Shown: in pieces, positions 60,272-64,000 of the stretch
Position numbering within the stretch: position 1 is the first letter of the stretch
Layout of the letters: the number at the start of each line of letters is the position of its first letter
Assembly: GCA_022393335.1 (NCBI GenBank)
Contig: JAJEKB010021880.1
Coordinates: 2,017,440-2,081,439, forward strand
Source of the DNA: Macrotrachela quadricornifera
Lineage: Eukaryota > Rotifera > Eurotatoria > Philodinida > Philodinidae
Direction: 5' to 3'
DNA length: 64,000 bases
Position numbers and translations under genes: made by a program
The notes under the pieces: generated by a model
What the model was told of the DNA's origin: nothing
The model's database searches: none
What the model saw: the letters and a program-made list of their open reading frames with translations, nothing else

Positions 60272-60599
60272 ATCACTGTAAAAAAAAGGGTAGACGAATA
60301 AACTCTTTCATAAACCCTTTTTGGCTGATAAACCCTTTCATATACCATTTTAGTCCATAAACCCTGGAAAGGGTTTGCTATACGTTGCACTTTCATAAAC
60401 CCTGTGGAGAAGGGTTTATTAATGTACCCTTTAGAAAACCCGTAGAATAAAAAACCCATCTCCGAAGGGTTTATGAAAGTGCAACATATAGCAAACCCTT
60501 TCCAGGGTATATGGACTAAAAGGGTATATGAAAGGGTTTATGAGGCTAATAAACCCTTTTTAAGGGTTTATTCTTCTACCCTTTTTTTTTTACAGTGAT
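60272..60599. mobile_element. Palindromic MITE with AAACCCTTT motifs, 328 bp
   Basis: The ends 'atcactgtaaaaaaaaggg' and inverse 'ccctttttttttttacagtgat' pair. The arms hold about a dozen aaaccctt/aagggttt motifs on both strands. Non-coding. The minus frame 60238-60459 derives from the repeats. Confidence 0.88.
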
Positions 60600-60992
60600 A
60601 TCTCATCGGCAAATATCTTTTTAATGCATCCACGCATATTAAATCAGTGTGTTGAATCGCATCAGATACTATTGGGTGAACAAATCTCATAGGATTCGAT
60701 GAAAATTGGCATCCAATTCATCCACCCAGGTATTGAATACGGTTGAATCCGATCAATCATGAATAGGACTCTAAGATTTTCAGTTGAAAAGAGTTGGTCA
60801 ACAGTTCGAATGATTTGGTAGAACAGTTCTGATTCTCATGCGCTGATCTAGTTGTTTAACACCATTCAGAGAGCTGCAGCTGAACTAGTGGAGTTGAGAA
60901 AATAAAGATCTTTTGTAAAGTTTAATCAAAGATTTTTCAGGATACAGCAACCAAATGAGATCATCAGAAATCAGGTCCATTTTATCTTATGA

Positions 60993-62154
60993 GAAAAGGT
61001 TTCCAAGTTTGAATCTCCGTTTCGAATATGGTATTTGCCATTTTCTAGAGCTCAGTGAGTACAACATGTGATATAAAGAATTTATGCCCATAGTAGACTT
61101 TCCAATAGAAATGTCAGGGTTTCCTGTTTCCTAGGGTTCTTTTTTCGGAAAGCCGAAACCCACTTCACAATCCATTTTTATGCATTTCTAAACACAATGG
61201 AATATTCATATGGCCTTGTGCTGCCTTTACGCACAAAGTCGGTATGGGTTTCTGGGAACCCGCATGGCCTATTTGAGTTCGTGACTTTCATACCAAGAAC
61301 CCTTGAAATAACCATTCATGTATCGTCAGCAACAATAAGCAATTACAGAGTACAAATCATTACTAAAGTTGAAAAATCGAATGTATGAGTGCTACGGTTC
61401 AGGTTCTTGAGCGTATCGTTCCGAAGGAACGCGAACGCATCTGGAAAATGGTTTTTATGGGTTTTCGAGCGTATTGATGTTTTAGGTGGCCTTTGCTTGC
61501 ATTTCATGACAAATCACTATTGATTCTCAAGTTTCCCATTCCTAGAAACTTGGAACCTGGGCAGATTTCGAGTTCCTGGAAACGGAATCCGAACCTGACA
61601 CTCCTATTTTTAAGGAACTACGAGGTACCATAAAGTGTGTCCTATAATAACTGGGGATAAACTGCTTATGTTATTTTTCATATTTTGTCTCGATGTAGAG
61701 GGCTGCAATCTTTCTCACATATATATTTAATCATGATCTTGTATTCCTAAAAGTTTCAGCTCTCTAACTATAACTAGCGATGAAATACATCGATGAGATT
61801 CAAACATATTTTCATCCTATAAAAATAATGCAAAAATCGAGTGCGCAAATGTTTCTATCTCATCGATGTGTTTCATCGTTAGTTATAGCTAGAAAGCTGA
61901 AACATTTAGGAACGCAAGATCACGATTAAATATATATATGAGAAAAATTTCAGTCCTCGACATTGAGACAAAGTATGAAAAATATCATAAACAATTTATC
62001 TCCTAGTTATTATGGGACATAATTTATGGTACCTGGTAGTTCTTTAAAAGTCCACTATGGGTACGAACCTTTTATATTACATGTTATACTCACTGAGCCC
62101 TACAAATTGGCAAATACTAGATTTAAAATGGAGACTCCCACTTGAGAACCTTTC
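60993..62154. mobile_element. Palindromic element split by later insertions
   Basis: Arms 60993-61098 ('aaaaggtttccaagtttgaa ... gcccatagtagac') and 62050-62154 ('gtccactatgggtacgaacc ... cttgagaaccttt') are inverted relatives. The interval between them holds a possible hAT-like element (61115-61597, CAGG ends, no target duplication found) and a second palindrome (61607-62049) that abuts the right arm exactly. Confidence 0.65.
61607..62049. mobile_element. Nested palindromic MITE, ~443 bp
   Basis: Left 'taaggaactacgaggtacca' pairs with right 'ggtacctggtagttctttaa'. The match continues through 'tttcatattttgtctcgatg', 'catatatatttaatcatgat' and 'gcgatgaaatacatcgatga' to a centre near 61825. 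Non-coding. Confidence 0.88.
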
Positions 62155-62970
62155 CTCGTCAGCCATTCAGATTTCAGCATGAATTTTCTACTTCAAAAAT
62201 AAAGTTTTGTCGTACTTTCTTGATCCAACTAAAAGCAAATGTTACTGATGTCTGATTGCCACAGAAGAAGTTCAGCAAAAATTTGCATTCTCTAAGAGAT
62301 AGCTCATGCTGAAATCTTATTGGTATATAGATAATCAGGAATTAGTAGGGGTTCCTTCTTTAGTTGCTCGAACAGCTCCGTGTGTTTTCCTTGCTATAAG
62401 ACAGAAAAGTTTTCCTCAACTCTGATTGACTGAGATGATTTATCGAACAGCGAATGAGCTTACAGTATGAATTTTTTTCTTAGATGAGCGTAAATCTATA
62501 AGTATCCAACTACTTCTTCGGAAAAGTATTATTTTTATTGAATTTTTTATGCTGATTAGGCTTAAAATGGACGAAAAATAGGTTAGACTGAAAAAATGTT
62601 GTGACGTTTTTCTGAAATATCAGTGAATCAGGTTGCTGTTTAAGAACATCTGAGGAGGGAGAGGATATCCAGATTATTACAATGTTTGAAGCTCATATTT
62701 TGGCCAAAGATAGAAGATCACTAGGCCAGCACAATCTCCAAAGGATTCTTGTTTCCAATCTATTCTGACTGAGATATGAGATTTTTAAGGAGAGCGACAT
62801 CTATATATTTACAATGAAAAAAGCATTTTGACTACACTCTAAAAAAGAAAAGCTATCCGAAGAAAACGAACTAACGACGTAACTGGTGTTAAAAAATGAC
62901 ATCAAAAGTCTGAGCTTTCTTTGCCACGACCCACGGCGGCTCCACCGCGATTTGTGGCAAACACTCGCAT
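62155..62970. other. Intergenic DNA
   Basis: Nothing recognised. Confidence 0.4.
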
Positions 62971-63125
62971 AGATTTAATGACATAGCTATAAGGGTATAG
63001 TTGTAAGAGTATACGTAGAAAGACACAGATTTAAGGATGCAGTTATAAGGGCATATATTTAGGAACACAGATATAAGGATGCTGTAAGGATGTAGTTACA
63101 AGGGTATGGTTAGAAGGATATACAG
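62971..63125. repeat. 14-bp tandem array, 11 units
   Basis: Units such as agatttaaggatgc, agttataagggcat, agatataaggatgc and agttacaagggtat follow each other at 62971, 62985, 62999, 63013, 63027, 63041, 63055, 63069, 63083 (an 11-bp unit), 63094 and 63108. Diverged minisatellite. Confidence 0.8.
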
Positions 63126-63850
63126 GTGTATTCAAAAAAACTTGCACAAAATTCCTTTGTAATCTTCGAATCTTTTTCCTATGGCTCGAAGTAGCTATAA
63201 ACGCCATTTTTTCAGGGCTGACTCTACGGTAGTTGTACTAGATAACCATCATAGAGAACTTCGAATTTTCTTATTTTTAATATAAATCTATATGATTATA
63301 TTATCTTCTTCTTCTTCCTCAAAAAGTTTAACATATATCTCTACTATACTGTTGAGACAAAGCCATAAAGATCTGCCTCTATGATCCATTGTAAAACAAG
63401 TGTTCTACTAAGAACGATCTATTACAATAGTGCCAAATTAAAATAAACCATCGTTAGTCAAAACATCCAAACCAACAAATGAAATATGTACATGTAAAAG
63501 TAAACAAAAGTTTATGAATGAGACCATATTGCAAATCAAGATATGTTGTCTGTTATATGTTGAGGTGCAGTTTTGATGGTCTCTATTAAGTTTATATGCT
63601 TGGGAACCGCCTATTTTTTACTGTTAGATGTAAGCGATGAAAAGAGCGATATCACTTTAAAAAGCTGTATCATCAATGGCGTTTCTAATGAGAAAAATAA
63701 TCGAAAATGTATCAGTCATGTCATTGAACAATTCGTTAGCATTGATACACCTTAAATGCTTCAATATTTATCTGATATCTTGGACATTCATTTCATAGGA
63801 ACCTTCGGTCAGCCACAAACTATATTGCTGAGAAAATAAAGTCAAAATAA
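63126..63850. other. Intergenic DNA
   Basis: The plus frame 63573-63755 (60 codons) is open but has no recognised family. Confidence 0.4.
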
Positions 63851-64000
63851 ATTGGTGAATTCCATCATTTTTCATGTGAAGAAGTTAAAAATATTGAAAT
63901 TTGCGTTGTAGTTGATTATGATATGTCCAAGGAAAAAACGTCTTTACTTTTTATTTCTTCCGAAGGTGAACAAAAGGAATATCAAATTATGCTGTTTTAT
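63851..64000 (+). other. Possible exon running off the window
   Basis: The frame is open for 50 codons to the window edge and reads like protein (EVKNIEICVVVDYDMSKEKT, then SLLFISSEGEQKEYQIMLFY). No start is visible; TAA precedes it at 63848-63850. Family unknown. Confidence 0.25.

Noticed and set aside
60300..60590. Telomeric repeat tract (AAACCCT words)
   Set aside because: Words are irregular, occur on both strands and lie inside terminal inverted repeats; it is a MITE.
61115..61597. hAT-like MITE (CAGGGTTTCC... ends)
   Set aside because: Ends are only loosely similar and no 8-bp target duplication was found; mentioned but not called separately.

Overview
The window is eukaryotic, AT-rich and heavily laden with transposons. 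The real genes are split by GT-AG introns that are mostly 48-75 nt long. The gene types suggest a bdelloid rotifer, perhaps Rotaria-like: single-pass membrane proteins with Thr-rich linkers leading to FG-GAP or LamG domains, an NRF-type acyltransferase-3 protein, a class-A GPCR, an animal-type ADP-ribosyltransferase and a kinesin-light-chain-like TPR relic. This is inferred from gene content; no marker gene is present.

Layout. 0.5-1.6 kb: a diverged ~69-bp tandem array. 3.3-3.6 kb: a palindromic MITE. 4.4-5.2 kb: the 3' end of a LINE reverse transcriptase. 5.6-10.4 kb (minus): an FG-GAP membrane protein whose 5' exons lie 2.8 kb upstream across an intron holding a tRNA-like SINE head. 13-14.2 kb: decayed coding relics, one of them TPR. 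15.1-17.1 kb: a small palindrome and a piggyBac relic nested in a hAT-like element. 19.4-20.4 kb: an ADP-ribosyltransferase with an altered active site. 22.3-22.7 kb: a small Cys-rich protein. 25.6-26.3 kb: a two-exon membrane protein. 26.9-28.6 kb: a large palindrome. 29.9-34.5 kb: a CENP-B/pogo-type transposase gene interrupted by an apparently intact 3.8-kb hAT transposon with a perfect 8-bp target duplication. 35.6-36.6 kb: a GPCR. 36.8-38.7 kb: a 1.85-kb element with G-rich inverted ends. 38.7-41.0 kb (minus): an acyltransferase-3 gene with one in-frame TGA. 43-45 kb: a Tc1-like relic and a MULE-like element with ~15-bp-periodic AGCGAAA arrays in both ends. 45.7-46.6 kb: a foldback element.

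46.8-57.5 kb: a LamG membrane protein on the minus strand. Its LamG exon (46.8-48.1 kb) fits in phase to three 5' exons at 52.3-52.9 kb across a 4.2-kb intron filled with a foldback element that carries its own hAT MITE. Those 5' exons lie in a ~1.3-kb arm that is repeated in inverted orientation at 56.17-57.48 kb with no net indel. The second arm therefore holds a promoter-plus-TM-exon copy with no LamG exon. The spacer holds another hAT MITE with a perfect 8-bp target duplication. 57.5-64 kb has no convincing gene but many palindromic elements and a 14-bp tandem array.

Nothing indicates an operon or a bacterial defence system. The two cell-surface genes share one plan: basic cytosolic N-terminus in short exons, one TM helix, a Thr/Ser linker, then a large extracellular domain exon. 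The most unusual signals are the inverted duplication of the LamG gene's 5' end and the subterminal motif arrays of the non-autonomous elements.
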